Assembly: GCF_001894825.1 (NCBI RefSeq)
Contig: NZ_BCWY01000035.1
Location: 1 to 64,000, forward strand
Direction of reading: 5' to 3'
Length of the DNA: 64,000 bases
DNA from: Rhodococcus jostii NBRC 16295
GTDB lineage: Bacteria; Actinomycetota; Actinomycetes; Mycobacteriales; Mycobacteriaceae
Shown here: positions 45,180 through 54,504 of the stretch, in pieces
Layout of the letters: each line of letters starts with the position of its first letter
Position numbering within the stretch: the stretch's first letter is position 1
Notes under the pieces: generated by a model
Databases searched by the model: none
Told to the model about the DNA's origin: nothing
What the model saw: only the letters and a program-made list of their open reading frames with translations
Position numbers and translations under genes: made by a program

Positions 45180-46358
45180 TCAGTCCTCTCTGCCCAGGAT
45201 CAGGCCGCTGGTGGGTACTGCCGTGCCCGCGGTCACCAGCACGTTGCCGATGCCGTCGGGTTGTGTGGTCGACGTGCGGCGGATCAGCCGTACCGCCTCC
45301 GCGATGCCGTTCACGCCGTGCAGGTAGGCCTCGCCGATCTGCCCGCCGTGGGTGTTGGCCGGCAGGCGGCCGCCGACCTCCAGGTGTCCGTCCCGGATGA
45401 AATCCTTCGCCTCGCCGGGGTCGCAGAACCCGAGTTCCTCGAGTTGCGGCAGGACCAGCGGGGTGAAGTGGTCGTAGAGGATCGCCGCGGAGATGTCGTC
45501 CGGCGCGAGACCGCTCTGCCCGTAGAGTTGCCTGCCCACGAGTCCCATCTCGGGGATCCCGGTAATGTCCGGCCGGTAGTAGCTGGCCATCATGTGCTGG
45601 TCCTTGCCGGAGCCCTGCGCCGCGGCCTTGACGATCGCCGGGGTGTTGGGGAGGTCCTTCGCGCGTTCTGCCGAGACGACGACGAGGGCCTGGCCGCCGT
45701 CGGTTTCCTGGCAGCAGTCCAGCAGGTGCAGTGGTTCGGCGATCCACCGCGACTGCTGGTGGTCGTCGAGTGTGATGGGCCGCCCGTGGAACCAGGCGGC
45801 GGGGTTGACGGCGGCGTGCTTGCGCGCGACCACCGCGACCCTGCCGAAATCCTCGCTCGTGGCCCGGTATCGGTGCATGTACCGGCGAGCGAACATCGCC
45901 ACCCACTGGGCTGGCGTCGACAACCCCTGCGGGGTCAGCCAGGCGTAGGCCGCCCGGTCGGCGGTGCTGTCCATCGGGCGGTCGTGCTGCCCGAGTCCGT
46001 ACCGCACCCCGGACCGTTCGTTGAACGCGCGGTAGCAGACGACGACGTCCGCGATACCCGTCGCCACGGCCATCGCCGCCTGTTGGACGGTGGCGCACGC
46101 GGCGCCGCCGCCGTACCCGATGCGGGAGAAGAACTTCAGCTCTCCGATTCCCGTGTTGCGGGCGACGAGCACCTCACCGTTCGTCTCGGCGGTGTACGTG
46201 GAGAGCCCGTCGACCTCCGACGGATCGATCCCTGCGTCGGCGAGCGCGGCGACGACCGCCTCGCACGCCAGTTGCAGTTCGCTGCGCCCGGAGTTCTTGG
46301 AGAATTCGGTGGCGCCGATACCGACGATCGCGGCGGCGCCGGACAGCGGGCTGGTCAT
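45180..46358 (-). CDS. Thiolase-fold lipid-transfer protein, Ltp2-like retro-aldolase
   Basis: A 392-residue SCPx-type thiolase homologue. The usual active-site His motif GHPxG is replaced by NTHGGQIGEAYLHG, as in Ltp2-type aldolases, which use Tyr instead. Ltp2 with a DUF35 partner performs the retro-aldol cleavage that removes propionyl-CoA from the steroid D-ring side chain. The DUF35 partner is three genes upstream in this operon. ATG 46358 overlaps the upstream stop (ATGA). Aldolase rather than thiolase activity is inferred from motif and context. Confidence 0.8.
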   Translation of the reverse strand: MTSPLSGAAAIVGIGATEFSKNSGRSELQLACEAVVAALADAGIDPSEVDGLSTYTAETNGEVLVARNTGIGELKFFSRIGYGGGAACATVQQAAMAVATGIADVVVCYRAFNERSGVRYGLGQHDRPMDSTADRAAYAWLTPQGLSTPAQWVAMFARRYMHRYRATSEDFGRVAVVARKHAAVNPAAWFHGRPITLDDHQQSRWIAEPLHLLDCCQETDGGQALVVVSAERAKDLPNTPAIVKAAAQGSGKDQHMMASYYRPDITGIPEMGLVGRQLYGQSGLAPDDISAAILYDHFTPLVLPQLEELGFCDPGEAKDFIRDGHLEVGGRLPANTHGGQIGEAYLHGVNGIAEAVRLIRRTSTTQPDGIGNVLVTAGTAVPTSGLILGRED

Positions 46359-46789
46359 CGGTTCCCTCCCGCGGTCCACGCGACGACGACGGTGCCCGTG
46401 ACGTGATCACCGAGGCTGTTCGCGCCGCGGACCTTCACGGTCACCAGGCCGTCGTCCTTCGCGATCACCTCACCGGTCAGGGTCATCACGTCGCCGGGGT
46501 AGTTGGGTGCGCCCAGGCGCACCGCGATCCGGCGCAGCGACGCCCGCGGGCCGGCCCAGTCGGTGACGCACCGCCCCACCAGCCCGTTGGTGGTGAGGAT
46601 GTTCATGAACACATCCTTCGACCCTCTCGCCACCGCGAGTGCCGGGTCGTGGTGGACGTCCTGGAAGTCGCGGGTGGCGAGGGCGGTGGCGACGATCAGG
46701 GTGCGGGTCAGGGGGATCGTCAGCTCCGGCAGGTTCTCGCCGACGGCGACGTCCCCGTAGCCGCGGGCGGTGTCGACGGCGGCGGTCAT
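46355..46789 (-). CDS. ChsH1-like single-domain MaoC protein
   Basis: A 144-residue single hot-dog protein. FQDVHHDPALAVARGSKD carries the Asp/His region of the MaoC hydratase motif. In mycobacteria ChsH1 pairs with ChsH2 as a heterotetrameric steroid enoyl-CoA hydratase, and here the ChsH2-like gene lies two genes upstream. Start ATG 46789 overlaps the FadE28-like stop (ATGA), and its own stop overlaps the Ltp-like start, so the operon is tightly coupled. Confidence 0.8.
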   Translation of the reverse strand: MTAAVDTARGYGDVAVGENLPELTIPLTRTLIVATALATRDFQDVHHDPALAVARGSKDVFMNILTTNGLVGRCVTDWAGPRASLRRIAVRLGAPNYPGDVMTLTGEVIAKDDGLVTVKVRGANSLGDHVTGTVVVAWTAGGNR

Positions 46790-47898
46790 GCGACCACCTC
46801 GACGCCGGCCGCCAGTTGCGCACCCAGACGTGCCAGGTCGGAACTCGCGCCGCCGAGAGTGGCGGCGAGTTGCTTGCCCCACAGCAGGTGCCGGTGCACC
46901 GGGTAGTCGGTGTCGACCCCGATTCCGCCGTGCACGTGCTGGGTGCGGTGAACCACGCGCTGACCGCCGTCGGTGGCCCACCACTTGGCCACCAGCACCG
47001 CGGTTCCCGGATCCTCGCCGTTCGCGAGGAGCCAGACGGCCTGCCACAGTGTGACGCGCATGGCCTCGAGGTCGATGTAGCAGTCCGCGAGCTGATGGGT
47101 CACGGCCTGGAACGTCGCGAGAGGGCGGCCGAACTGGGTGCGGCCGTTGAGGTAGGTGACGGCCTGACGCACGGCACCCTCGCCCACTCCGAGCTGCGCG
47201 GCCGCGAGCGCGAGTTCCACCCGCTCGAGCAGCCACCGGACCGCGGTACCGTCCGCCGGACCGACCGGTTCCGCCGGGGCGGCGTCGAAGGTCAGGTTCG
47301 CGCAGATTTCGCGCGTGGTCGACTCCGCCTGCTGGGCAGTCACTCCCGCCACTTCCGGATCGACCAGGAACAACGCCGGACCGGTGTCGGTGTTCGCGGA
47401 GACGAGGACTCGCTCGGCGGCGTGCGCCGCCGGGACCGCGGCCTTGGCACCGTGCACCTGCCACGCACCGTCCACCTCGATCGCCGTCGTCGACGGTTCG
47501 CCCGCGACGTACGGTCCGAACTCCTCGAGCCCGACGGTGAGGATCCGGCTGCCGTCGGCGGCCGACGGCACGAGGGCCTCCCGCTGCTGCCGCGTCCCGA
47601 ACTCGCTGATCGCGAGCGCTCCGAGGACGTGCGGCCACACCGGTACCGGCGCCACGTGCCTGCCCTGCTCCTCGAGCAGGACGTACAGTTCGGCGAGCCC
47701 CGTTCCGCCGCCCCCGAGGTTCTCCGGCAGGGCGATGCCGAGCAACCCTGTGCCGGCCAGTTCACGCCACAGTTCCCGGTCGATCCGTTCGGCCGAGGAC
47801 TCGACCTCCGTGATCCTCTCGGGCCGCGACCTGGCGGCGAACACGTCCGCGGCCAGACCGCGCACCGCCTCCTGCTCCTCGCTGAATGTGAAGTCCAT
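46786..47898 (-). CDS. Acyl-CoA dehydrogenase, FadE28-like subunit
   Basis: A 370-residue acyl-CoA dehydrogenase with a short, degenerate N-terminal domain and the C-terminal flavin segment RTQHVHGGIGVDTDYPVHRH. In the igr operon FadE28 and FadE29 form an alpha2beta2 enzyme in which each subunit supplies half of the active site. This protein and the one at 48833 have the same relation. ATG 47898 overlaps the upstream TGA by one base (TGATG). It likely forms the 17(20)- or side-chain enoyl-CoA. Confidence 0.85.
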   Translation of the reverse strand: MDFTFSEEQEAVRGLAADVFAARSRPERITEVESSAERIDRELWRELAGTGLLGIALPENLGGGGTGLAELYVLLEEQGRHVAPVPVWPHVLGALAISEFGTRQQREALVPSAADGSRILTVGLEEFGPYVAGEPSTTAIEVDGAWQVHGAKAAVPAAHAAERVLVSANTDTGPALFLVDPEVAGVTAQQAESTTREICANLTFDAAPAEPVGPADGTAVRWLLERVELALAAAQLGVGEGAVRQAVTYLNGRTQFGRPLATFQAVTHQLADCYIDLEAMRVTLWQAVWLLANGEDPGTAVLVAKWWATDGGQRVVHRTQHVHGGIGVDTDYPVHRHLLWGKQLAATLGGASSDLARLGAQLAAGVEVVA

Positions 47899-48836
47899 CA
47901 GTTCTCCTCCCGTGCGGCGGGCCGGAACGCCGGAAGTGTCAGTTCCGGGTCGGCGTCGATCCAGTCCAGTTCGACCGGCATCCCGATGTGCACACCCGCG
48001 GGTTCGACACCCGTCATGTCGGCGATCAGCCGGGTGCCCTCCTCGAGTTCGATCACCGCGACGATCAGTGGGTAGTCGAAGGCGTCGATCTTCGGGTGGT
48101 GGTTGACGACGAACGTGTAGACGGTGCCCCGCCCCGACGCGTCGACGGTGTCCCATTCGGTGGAGCGGCACTCCCCGCACATCGGTCCGGTCGGGTGTCG
48201 CAGCACACCGCAGGAGGCGCACCGCTGGATGACCAGGCGGTGCTCGCGCGCGGCCGCGAACCAGAAGGCGTTGTCGTCGTTGAGCGCAGGCCGCGGACGC
48301 AGGGCGCGCGGGGCCGGGCTTTCGGCGGGCCGGAAGCGCAGCGTCCGCCACCGCTGGGTGCCGACGATCTCACCGTCGCCGTTGCGGTACGTCTTGAGGG
48401 TCGTGACGAAATGTCCGGCGCCGAGGCCGGTCCGCTTCTCCGCGGACACGGACTCGACCACCTCGGTCATGTTCACCCGGTCGCCGGGGCGGAGTTCGGC
48501 GAAGAACTCCTGATCGGAATCGGTGGCGACGACGGACGTGAATCCCGCCTCGTCGAGCGTGTCGATCAGTTCCGTCCACACGGCCGACGGGTCGGCGCCG
48601 GACATCTTGTCGGCGAATGTGCGCATCGTCCACACCTGCAGCATCTGGGCCGGCGCCACGGCGCCGTCGCGGCCGGTGGCGCGTGCGGAATGTTCGTCGA
48701 GGTAGACGGGGTTCGTGTCGCCCATCGACTCGACCCAGTGCCGGATCATCGGGGTGTTCACGGGATCGGGACCCCAGGTGGCGGGGACGATCGTCCGTCC
48801 CTCGAAGGCGCGCAGCCGGGCGAGGAGTTCGCTCAT
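47898..48836 (-). CDS. ChsH2-like MaoC-DUF35 fusion protein
   Basis: A 312-residue fusion. The N-terminal MaoC hot dog (about 1-170) has NPVYLDEHSARATG. The C-terminal DUF35 domain has a zinc ribbon (CASCGVLRHPTGPMCGEC, four cysteines) and an OB fold. In mycobacteria the MaoC part of ChsH2 forms the hydratase with ChsH1 and the DUF35 part binds and activates Ltp2. All three partners are present here. The start overlaps the FadE29-like stop (ATGA). Confidence 0.85.
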   Translation of the reverse strand: MSELLARLRAFEGRTIVPATWGPDPVNTPMIRHWVESMGDTNPVYLDEHSARATGRDGAVAPAQMLQVWTMRTFADKMSGADPSAVWTELIDTLDEAGFTSVVATDSDQEFFAELRPGDRVNMTEVVESVSAEKRTGLGAGHFVTTLKTYRNGDGEIVGTQRWRTLRFRPAESPAPRALRPRPALNDDNAFWFAAAREHRLVIQRCASCGVLRHPTGPMCGECRSTEWDTVDASGRGTVYTFVVNHHPKIDAFDYPLIVAVIELEEGTRLIADMTGVEPAGVHIGMPVELDWIDADPELTLPAFRPAAREEN

Positions 48837-49999
48837 TTCACCCTCTTCTCACGGACGAGGCCGAGGCCGAGGGTGCCGACCATGTCGCGGAGCACCTCGT
48901 TGACGCCGCCGCCGAACGTGTTGACCACGCTCTGCCGGGAGATCTGTTCGATCTGACCGGCGAGGATCGCGCCCGCTGAGCCGGGACGCAGCCGACCGCC
49001 GGCGCCGAGGATCCCCAGCAGGGTGCGGTAGACCTCGACATGGGTTTCGGTGCCGTACGTCTTGGTGGCACCGGCGTCGGCGCCCGACAACGCATCCCGC
49101 GCGACGGCCGCGGTCATCTTCCAGTTGAGGAGTCGCATCGCCTCGAGCTTCGCGTGAGTGCGTGCGAAATCGGTCTGCACCCACGGGATGTCGAGGGCAC
49201 CGTTCTCCCGGGCCCAGTCGAGGACCTGGTGCCACAGCCCGAGCGTGCGTCCGCCGAGCGCCGCGAGCCCGATGCGCTCGTGGTTGAGTTGCGCGGTGAT
49301 CAGCTGCCACCCGCCGTGGACGTCGCCCACGACGTCCTGATCGGCGACCCGGATCCCGCTGTAGTACGTCGACGTGACGGTCAGCCCTCCCACGGTGTGG
49401 ATCGGCGACCAGCTGAAACCGGGGTCGTCCGTGGGAACTATGAGGATCGAGATGCCCTTGTGCTTCGGGGCGTCGGCGTCGGTGCGGCACGCGAGCCACA
49501 CGTAGTCGGCCGTGTTGGCACCGCTGGTGAAGATCTTGTTGCCGTCCACCACCCACGAGTTCCCGTCCCGCACGGCCCGGGTCTGCAGGGACGCGAGGTC
49601 GGTGCCGGCCTCCGGTTCGGTGTAGCCGATGGCGAAGACGATGTCGCCGGCGAGGATGCCGGGGAGGAACCGCGCCTTCTGCTCCTCGGTGCCGTACTTC
49701 ATCAGGGTGGGGCCGACGGTGTTGACGGTGACGAACGGGAACGGCAGTCCGGCCCGCTGCACCTCGTCGAAGAACACGAACTGGTCTTCGATCGACCGTC
49801 CCTGCCCGCCGTATTCCACGGGCCAGCCGACACCCAGCCAGCCGTCCTTGCCCAGCAGTCGCACGATGTCGCGAAAGTGCTCTCCGCCGACACCCTCCTC
49901 ACCCGCGACGCGCCGCTTCTCTTCCGGCAGCAGCGCCGCGAAGTAGGCGCGCAACTCCCGCCGGAGTTCCCGCTGCGCGGGCGATTCCTTCAGATCCAT
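48833..49999 (-). CDS. Acyl-CoA dehydrogenase, FadE29-like subunit
   Basis: A 388-residue acyl-CoA dehydrogenase of the FadE26/FadE29 type: GWLGVGWPVEYGGQG, AIGYTEPEAGTDLASL for flavin/substrate contact, and a C-terminal RQSVVNTFGGGVNEVLRD. First gene of the igr-like operon, followed by the ChsH2-like gene with a 4-bp overlap. It should partner the FadE28-like protein. An inverted repeat (50023-50036) lies just upstream and may be the operon operator. Confidence 0.85.
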   Translation of the reverse strand: MDLKESPAQRELRRELRAYFAALLPEEKRRVAGEEGVGGEHFRDIVRLLGKDGWLGVGWPVEYGGQGRSIEDQFVFFDEVQRAGLPFPFVTVNTVGPTLMKYGTEEQKARFLPGILAGDIVFAIGYTEPEAGTDLASLQTRAVRDGNSWVVDGNKIFTSGANTADYVWLACRTDADAPKHKGISILIVPTDDPGFSWSPIHTVGGLTVTSTYYSGIRVADQDVVGDVHGGWQLITAQLNHERIGLAALGGRTLGLWHQVLDWARENGALDIPWVQTDFARTHAKLEAMRLLNWKMTAAVARDALSGADAGATKTYGTETHVEVYRTLLGILGAGGRLRPGSAGAILAGQIEQISRQSVVNTFGGGVNEVLRDMVGTLGLGLVREKRVK

Positions 50000-50022
50000 C
50001 GGCGTTCTCCTCGAGCCAGTGT

Positions 50023-50036
50023 GTGGCTGTCGCCAC
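50023..50036. promoter_or_regulatory. Inverted repeat upstream of the igr-like operon
   Basis: GTGGC (50023-50027) and GCCAC (50032-50036) around TGTC, with partly symmetric TGTG/CACG flanks. It lies 24 bp upstream of the first operon gene and about 100 bp from the divergent NTF2-like gene. Confidence 0.35.
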
Positions 50037-50138
50037 GTGTGTTCTGGACGCTAACCAGCGCTCCCCCGCCCCACTGCCGATGTCTCGGTCAGCGGGAGGT
50101 GGTTGTCGCCGGAGCCGAATGTCCGCTGGAATGGTCGG

Positions 50139-50579
50139 ATGGCCACCGGATTCGCTCTCACCGAACTCACCGCCCGCTATGCCCGGGCCGTCGACCGGCG
50201 CGAGGCGGCAACGCTCGCGTCGTTGTTCGACCCCGACGCGACGTTCGTCCTCCCGCCTGCCTTGACGGGCACCGGCACGGCATCGGAACTCCGCGGCAGC
50301 GACGTGCTCGCGTCCGCCGTCGTGGACGCGGTCTCGCATCTGCAGTCGACCCGGCACGTCGTCCACCAGCAGGTGATCGATGTGGGCGGGTCGACGGCGT
50401 CGGGCGAGACGTACTGCACCGCGCATCACGTCTACTCCGGCCGAAACGGCCACCGCGACAACCGGATCGCGCTGCGTTACCACGACCGGTACATGCTCGG
50501 CGACGCCGGCTGGCGGTTCTCCCGGCGCGAACTGATCGTCGACTTCAGCGAGGACGTGCCGGTCACCGTGCCGGACTGA
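50139..50579 (+). CDS. NTF2/SnoaL-like protein
   Basis: A 146-residue single-domain protein of the NTF2-like fold: LTARYARAVDRREAATLASLFDPDATFVLP is the N-terminal helix-strand pattern, ending with WRFSRRELIVDF. The fold includes ketosteroid isomerases and hydratases, but no catalytic pair can be assigned. ATG 50139 is used, and TTG 50103 would add 12 residues. It is divergent from the igr-like operon, and its last 17 bases overlap the end of the convergent LLM gene. Confidence 0.7.
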   Translation: MATGFALTELTARYARAVDRREAATLASLFDPDATFVLPPALTGTGTASELRGSDVLASAVVDAVSHLQSTRHVVHQQVIDVGGSTASGETYCTAHHVYSGRNGHRDNRIALRYHDRYMLGDAGWRFSRRELIVDFSEDVPVTVPD

Positions 50580-51450
50580 GCCCCAACCGGGCCGAGCATT
50601 CGGCCATCTCGCCGATGACCTGGTCGAGCGACTGCACGTGCCGGGACGCCGACAGCACCAGCCGATTCGCGCCGAGGTCCCGGGCCCGGTCGAGCCTGGC
50701 CTCGTCCAGCCGCGGCAGGGTCGCGCCGAGCACGAGGTCGACGTCGGCGGGATCGCGGCCGGCGTCCGCTGCCGCCGCCCGCATCCGGGCGATCGCCCGG
50801 TCCAGTTCTTCGCCGGCGAGGCCGAGCGGCTGGAACCCGTCCCCCAGTCGTCCGGCCCGCCGCGCGGCCGCTGGGCTGTGTCCGCCGATGTAGAGCGGCA
50901 CACCCGAAACCCGGTACGGTGCAGGCCGGCTGTGGGCGCCGCGGAACGAGAAGTACTCGCCGGCGAAGTCGACGCCGCCGGTCCCCGACCACAGCGCCCG
51001 CATCACCGCGATCGCCTCGTCGGCCACCGCCCCGCGCCTGTCGAAGTCGCCGCCGCAGGCCTCGATCTCCTCCCGCATCCAGCCGAGCCCGAGGCAGATA
51101 CGGAGACGGCCCGCGGAGAGCCGGTCCAGGGTGGCGAGGCGTTTCGCCAGCACGACCGGGTGGTGATTGGGCAGCACCAGCACTCCGGTGGCCAGACCCA
51201 GGGTCGTCGTGGCCCCGGCGACGAACGACAGCAACTCCAGTGGGTCGGGAAGGCTGCAGTCGTCGGGCAGGTGCGACTTCCCGGTGGGCGAGTACGGGTA
51301 GTCGCTCGTCGTGTCCGCGATGACGACCGAGTGCTCGACCGCCGAGATCTCGTCGAATCCGAGCGATTCGGCCGCCCGGGCGAATTCGAGTATCCACTCC
51401 GGCTCGCCCGTCCGTCCCAGCTCGACGGGAATCACCACACCCAGTTTCAT
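50563..51450 (-). CDS. LLM-class flavin-dependent oxidoreductase
   Basis: A 295-residue luciferase-like TIM-barrel protein with the family segments FARAAESLGFDEISAVEH, RLATLDRLSAGRLRICLGLGWMREE and GVPLYIGGHSPAAARRAGRLGDGF. Members of this branch use F420 or FMN to oxidise alcohols or insert oxygen. It lies downstream of the acyl-CoA synthetase gene on the same strand with a 13-bp gap, so it belongs to that operon. Cofactor and substrate are not determined. Confidence 0.8.
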   Translation of the reverse strand: MKLGVVIPVELGRTGEPEWILEFARAAESLGFDEISAVEHSVVIADTTSDYPYSPTGKSHLPDDCSLPDPLELLSFVAGATTTLGLATGVLVLPNHHPVVLAKRLATLDRLSAGRLRICLGLGWMREEIEACGGDFDRRGAVADEAIAVMRALWSGTGGVDFAGEYFSFRGAHSRPAPYRVSGVPLYIGGHSPAAARRAGRLGDGFQPLGLAGEELDRAIARMRAAAADAGRDPADVDLVLGATLPRLDEARLDRARDLGANRLVLSASRHVQSLDQVIGEMAECSARLGLSPAR

Positions 51451-51463
51451 GTCACCCTCACCG

Positions 51464-53125
51464 TCACACGTGCAGGAATCGTCGCCGGCCGTGCGTGTGG
51501 AACTCCTGCTCCAGCGCGGCCTTCTCACTGTCGGTCATCTCGCGGTACTCGGGAACACCGCGTCCCACCCACCGGAAGACCGGATCGCCGCACCGCCACC
51601 CCTGCTCCTGCAGCGTCCTCTTGAGCACCTTGTTCGATCCGGTCACCGGCAGGTCAGTCGACACCCGGACGAATCGCGGGGCGGCCTTCGTGCCCAGGTC
51701 GTCCTGGGCGGAGAGGAACGCGGCGAACTCCTCCGGATCGAAATCGGTCGAGTCCGACACCTCGACGGCGGCCATCACCTGATCGCCCGACCGCGGGTCG
51801 GGGACGGCGTACACGCCGGTGGCGATCACCTTCGGGTGGCGACGCAGAATCCGTTCCACCATCAGCGCCGAGGTGTTCTCTCCGTCCACCCGGATCCAGT
51901 CGCCCTTGCGGCCGGCGAAGTAGATGAAACCGGCCTCGTCGATGTACCCGAGGTCGCCGGTCCAGTACCAGCCGTGCCGGATGCGGTCGGCGATCGCGTC
52001 CTCGTTCTTGTAGTAGCCCTCGAACCGCGCCGCGCCGGCCTTGTCGATCATCTCGCCGATCGCTTCGTCCGGGTTCAGCACGCGCCCGTGCTCGTCGAGG
52101 CGCGCCCGCCGCTTCTCCTCCCGGGTGTCGGGGTCGACGATGACGATGTTCTCGTTCGCGGGCCGGCCGAGCGCGCCCTCGGGGGCGTTCGGGTCGAGCG
52201 TCACCGAACCGGCGCCCTCGCTCGATCCGTACCCTTCGTACAGTTCGGCGCCGAACCGCCGCACGAATTCGGTCTTGTCCTCCGGGGAGGCCTCGGTCCC
52301 GAAACCGCGGACGAGCGTGTTGTCCCGGTCGTCGGGTTGCTCCGGCGTGGCCATCAGGTACGCCAGCGCCTTGCCGACGTAGGTGAAGAACGTGGCGCCG
52401 AAGAACCGGACGTCGGGCAGGAACCCGGACGCGGAGAACTTGCGTGGCAGGCAGACGGTGGCGCCGTTGGCCAGCGCGGGAGCCCACAACGCCATCAGCG
52501 CGTTGCCGTGGAACAGCGGCATGCAGCAGTAGTCGACGTCCTCCCGCACGTGGCCGTACTTCGCGGTGTTCGAGTACGCCAGCCGGGCGAGCCGGCCCTG
52601 ACTGCACCGCACCGCCTTCGACGTGCCGGTGGTGCCGGACGTGAAGAGCAGCAGGAACAGGGTCGACGCGTCGATCGCGGGATCCTCCACCGGATTCGCG
52701 ACCGCGTGGGCCGCGACGAGTTCGGCGTAGGCCGGGTCGTCGACGAGCAGGAAACGGTCCTCGGACAGCCCGAGGTCGAGAGCGGCGAGCTGGGCCTTCC
52801 CCGCGGTGTCCGTGACGATCAGCTGACAGTCGACGTAGCGGATCTCGGCCTCGAGTTCCGCCCCGCGCCGCGTCGGGTTGATGCCGACGATCGTGGCTCC
52901 GGCGAGAGCGGCGCCGCCCAGCCAGAACAGGAACTCGGGGGTGTTGTCGAGCAGCACGCCGATGTGGAACGGCCCCTCTGTCCGCAGCGAGGATGCGACC
53001 GCGCCGCATGCCGCACTCTCGTGGACCACCTCGTCCCACGTCCAATCCCGTTCCCGGGTACGGACTCCCGGCCTGTCGTCACCCAGCCGGTCGAGCAGCA
53101 TCCGGGCGATCGTGGTGCGTTCCAA
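51464..53125 (-). CDS. Acyl-CoA synthetase, FadD17-like
   Basis: A 553-residue ANL-superfamily ligase: P-loop-like LLFTSGTTGTSKAV, YGSSEGAGS, the Asp in WYWTGDLGY, and the C-terminal catalytic Lys in GSNKVLKRTL. FadD17-type enzymes activate steroid carboxylates with shortened side chains. TTG 53125 has a strong AGGAGAG six bases upstream and matches the start of homologues. GTG 53161, which overlaps the upstream stop (GTGA), is the alternative. It is second in the operon 54351-50563. Confidence 0.8.
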   Translation of the reverse strand: MERTTIARMLLDRLGDDRPGVRTRERDWTWDEVVHESAACGAVASSLRTEGPFHIGVLLDNTPEFLFWLGGAALAGATIVGINPTRRGAELEAEIRYVDCQLIVTDTAGKAQLAALDLGLSEDRFLLVDDPAYAELVAAHAVANPVEDPAIDASTLFLLLFTSGTTGTSKAVRCSQGRLARLAYSNTAKYGHVREDVDYCCMPLFHGNALMALWAPALANGATVCLPRKFSASGFLPDVRFFGATFFTYVGKALAYLMATPEQPDDRDNTLVRGFGTEASPEDKTEFVRRFGAELYEGYGSSEGAGSVTLDPNAPEGALGRPANENIVIVDPDTREEKRRARLDEHGRVLNPDEAIGEMIDKAGAARFEGYYKNEDAIADRIRHGWYWTGDLGYIDEAGFIYFAGRKGDWIRVDGENTSALMVERILRRHPKVIATGVYAVPDPRSGDQVMAAVEVSDSTDFDPEEFAAFLSAQDDLGTKAAPRFVRVSTDLPVTGSNKVLKRTLQEQGWRCGDPVFRWVGRGVPEYREMTDSEKAALEQEFHTHGRRRFLHV

Positions 53126-53157
53126 CTCGATCTCTCCTGTCGACACGGTGCCTGCGC

Positions 53158-54351
53158 TCACGGAACCCGGAGCACGCAGTGGGTGCCACCGTAGATCGCC
53201 GTCATGCATTTGTTGCAGTGAATGCACAGACCGGGGTTGTGGGTCTCGTCCGTGATGCGGTTGACGAGGTCGGGTTCCCGCAGGAGTGCCCGCGCGACCG
53301 CCACGAACTGGAAGCCCTCCTCCATCGCGAGGTCCATGGTCTCCTTGCCGGTGATGCCGCCGAGCAGGACGAGCGGCATCGTCACGGCGGCCCTGATCTG
53401 GCGGGCATCCTCGAGGAGGTAGGCGTCGTGGTAGGGGTATTCCTTGAGGAAGTGCTTACCCACCAGCTGGATTCCCAGCTTCGTCGGCTGCGGCATCACG
53501 GCGGCGAACTCACGGAGCGGGGCGTCGCCCTTGAACAGGTACATCGGATTCAACAGGGAACTTCCCGCGGTCAGCTCGAGCGCGTCGAGCGAACCGTCCT
53601 GCTCGAGCCACTGCGCCACCTGGATCGCCTCGTCCACCCAGAAGCCCCCGGGCACACCGTCGTCCATGTTCAGCTTGGCGAGGATCGCGATCCGATCACC
53701 CACCGCGTCACGTACAGCTCGGCCTGTTTCGAGCGCGAACCGGGCGCGGTTCGCCAGGGATCCGCCGTACTCGTCTGTGCGCTTGTTGATCTTCGGACTG
53801 AGAAACGAGCTGATCAGGTAGTTGTGGCCGAAATGGATCTCCACGGCGTCGAACCCCGCCTCCACCGCGCGGCGAGCCGCGTCGGCGTGCGCCGCGACGA
53901 TCCGGGCGATGTCTGCCGTGGAGGCCGGCTTGGAAAAGTTCTGAGTGGTCATCCGGAACGCGCGGGACGGGCCCAGCGCGGGGTACCCGATGTACTTCGC
54001 GGCCGCGACCGGTCCCGCGTGGCCGATCTGCGCCGACACTGCCGCGCCCTCGTCGTGGATGGCGTCGGTCAGCTTCCGCAGGCCCGGCATCGTCTCGTCG
54101 GTCCACTGGATCTGGCCCGGCGACGTCCGGCCGTCGGGGGCAACGGCGCAGTACGCGACCGTCGTCATACCGACGCCCCCGGCGGCGGGTTGCCGATGGA
54201 ATTCGATGAGCTCGTCGGTGACCAGTCCCTTCGGGGTCAGCCCCTCGTACGTCGCTGCCTTGATCACGCGATTGCGCAGAGTGATCGGCCCGAGCTTGGC
54301 CGGGGCGAGCGGATCGACCTTCACTGTGGGCGGGTCGAGATCTATCGTCAT
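53158..54351 (-). CDS. Old yellow enzyme-type FMN oxidoreductase with C-terminal Fe-S cysteine cluster
   Basis: A 397-residue TIM-barrel flavoprotein of the NADH:flavin oxidoreductase/dienoyl-CoA reductase family. Seen: LRNRVIKAATYEG, AQIGHAGP, EIHFGHNYLISSFLSPKINKRTDEYGG and the phosphate loop GGITGK. It ends right after CIHCNKCMTAIYGGTHC, a CxxCxxC...C set as in the 4Fe-4S site of dienoyl-CoA reductase and trimethylamine dehydrogenase, but without their C-terminal FAD/NAD domains. It may reduce a dienoyl-CoA or unsaturated ketone using a separate electron donor. First gene of its operon, divergent from the next synthetase. Confidence 0.8.
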   Translation of the reverse strand: MTIDLDPPTVKVDPLAPAKLGPITLRNRVIKAATYEGLTPKGLVTDELIEFHRQPAAGGVGMTTVAYCAVAPDGRTSPGQIQWTDETMPGLRKLTDAIHDEGAAVSAQIGHAGPVAAAKYIGYPALGPSRAFRMTTQNFSKPASTADIARIVAAHADAARRAVEAGFDAVEIHFGHNYLISSFLSPKINKRTDEYGGSLANRARFALETGRAVRDAVGDRIAILAKLNMDDGVPGGFWVDEAIQVAQWLEQDGSLDALELTAGSSLLNPMYLFKGDAPLREFAAVMPQPTKLGIQLVGKHFLKEYPYHDAYLLEDARQIRAAVTMPLVLLGGITGKETMDLAMEEGFQFVAVARALLREPDLVNRITDETHNPGLCIHCNKCMTAIYGGTHCVLRVP

Positions 54352-54504
54352 AGTGTTCCTCCAGCTGCGATTCGCTGTCGAACGTAACGGCGCCGGGACG
54401 TCACGGGTCGCGGCAGTCTCGCTGAGTGGTAACCACGTCCGGGCGCCCGTCACGGCGTGCCATGTTGTGTCGGTACGAGTGCCCGAGGACGAAAGGTCGC
54501 CTTG

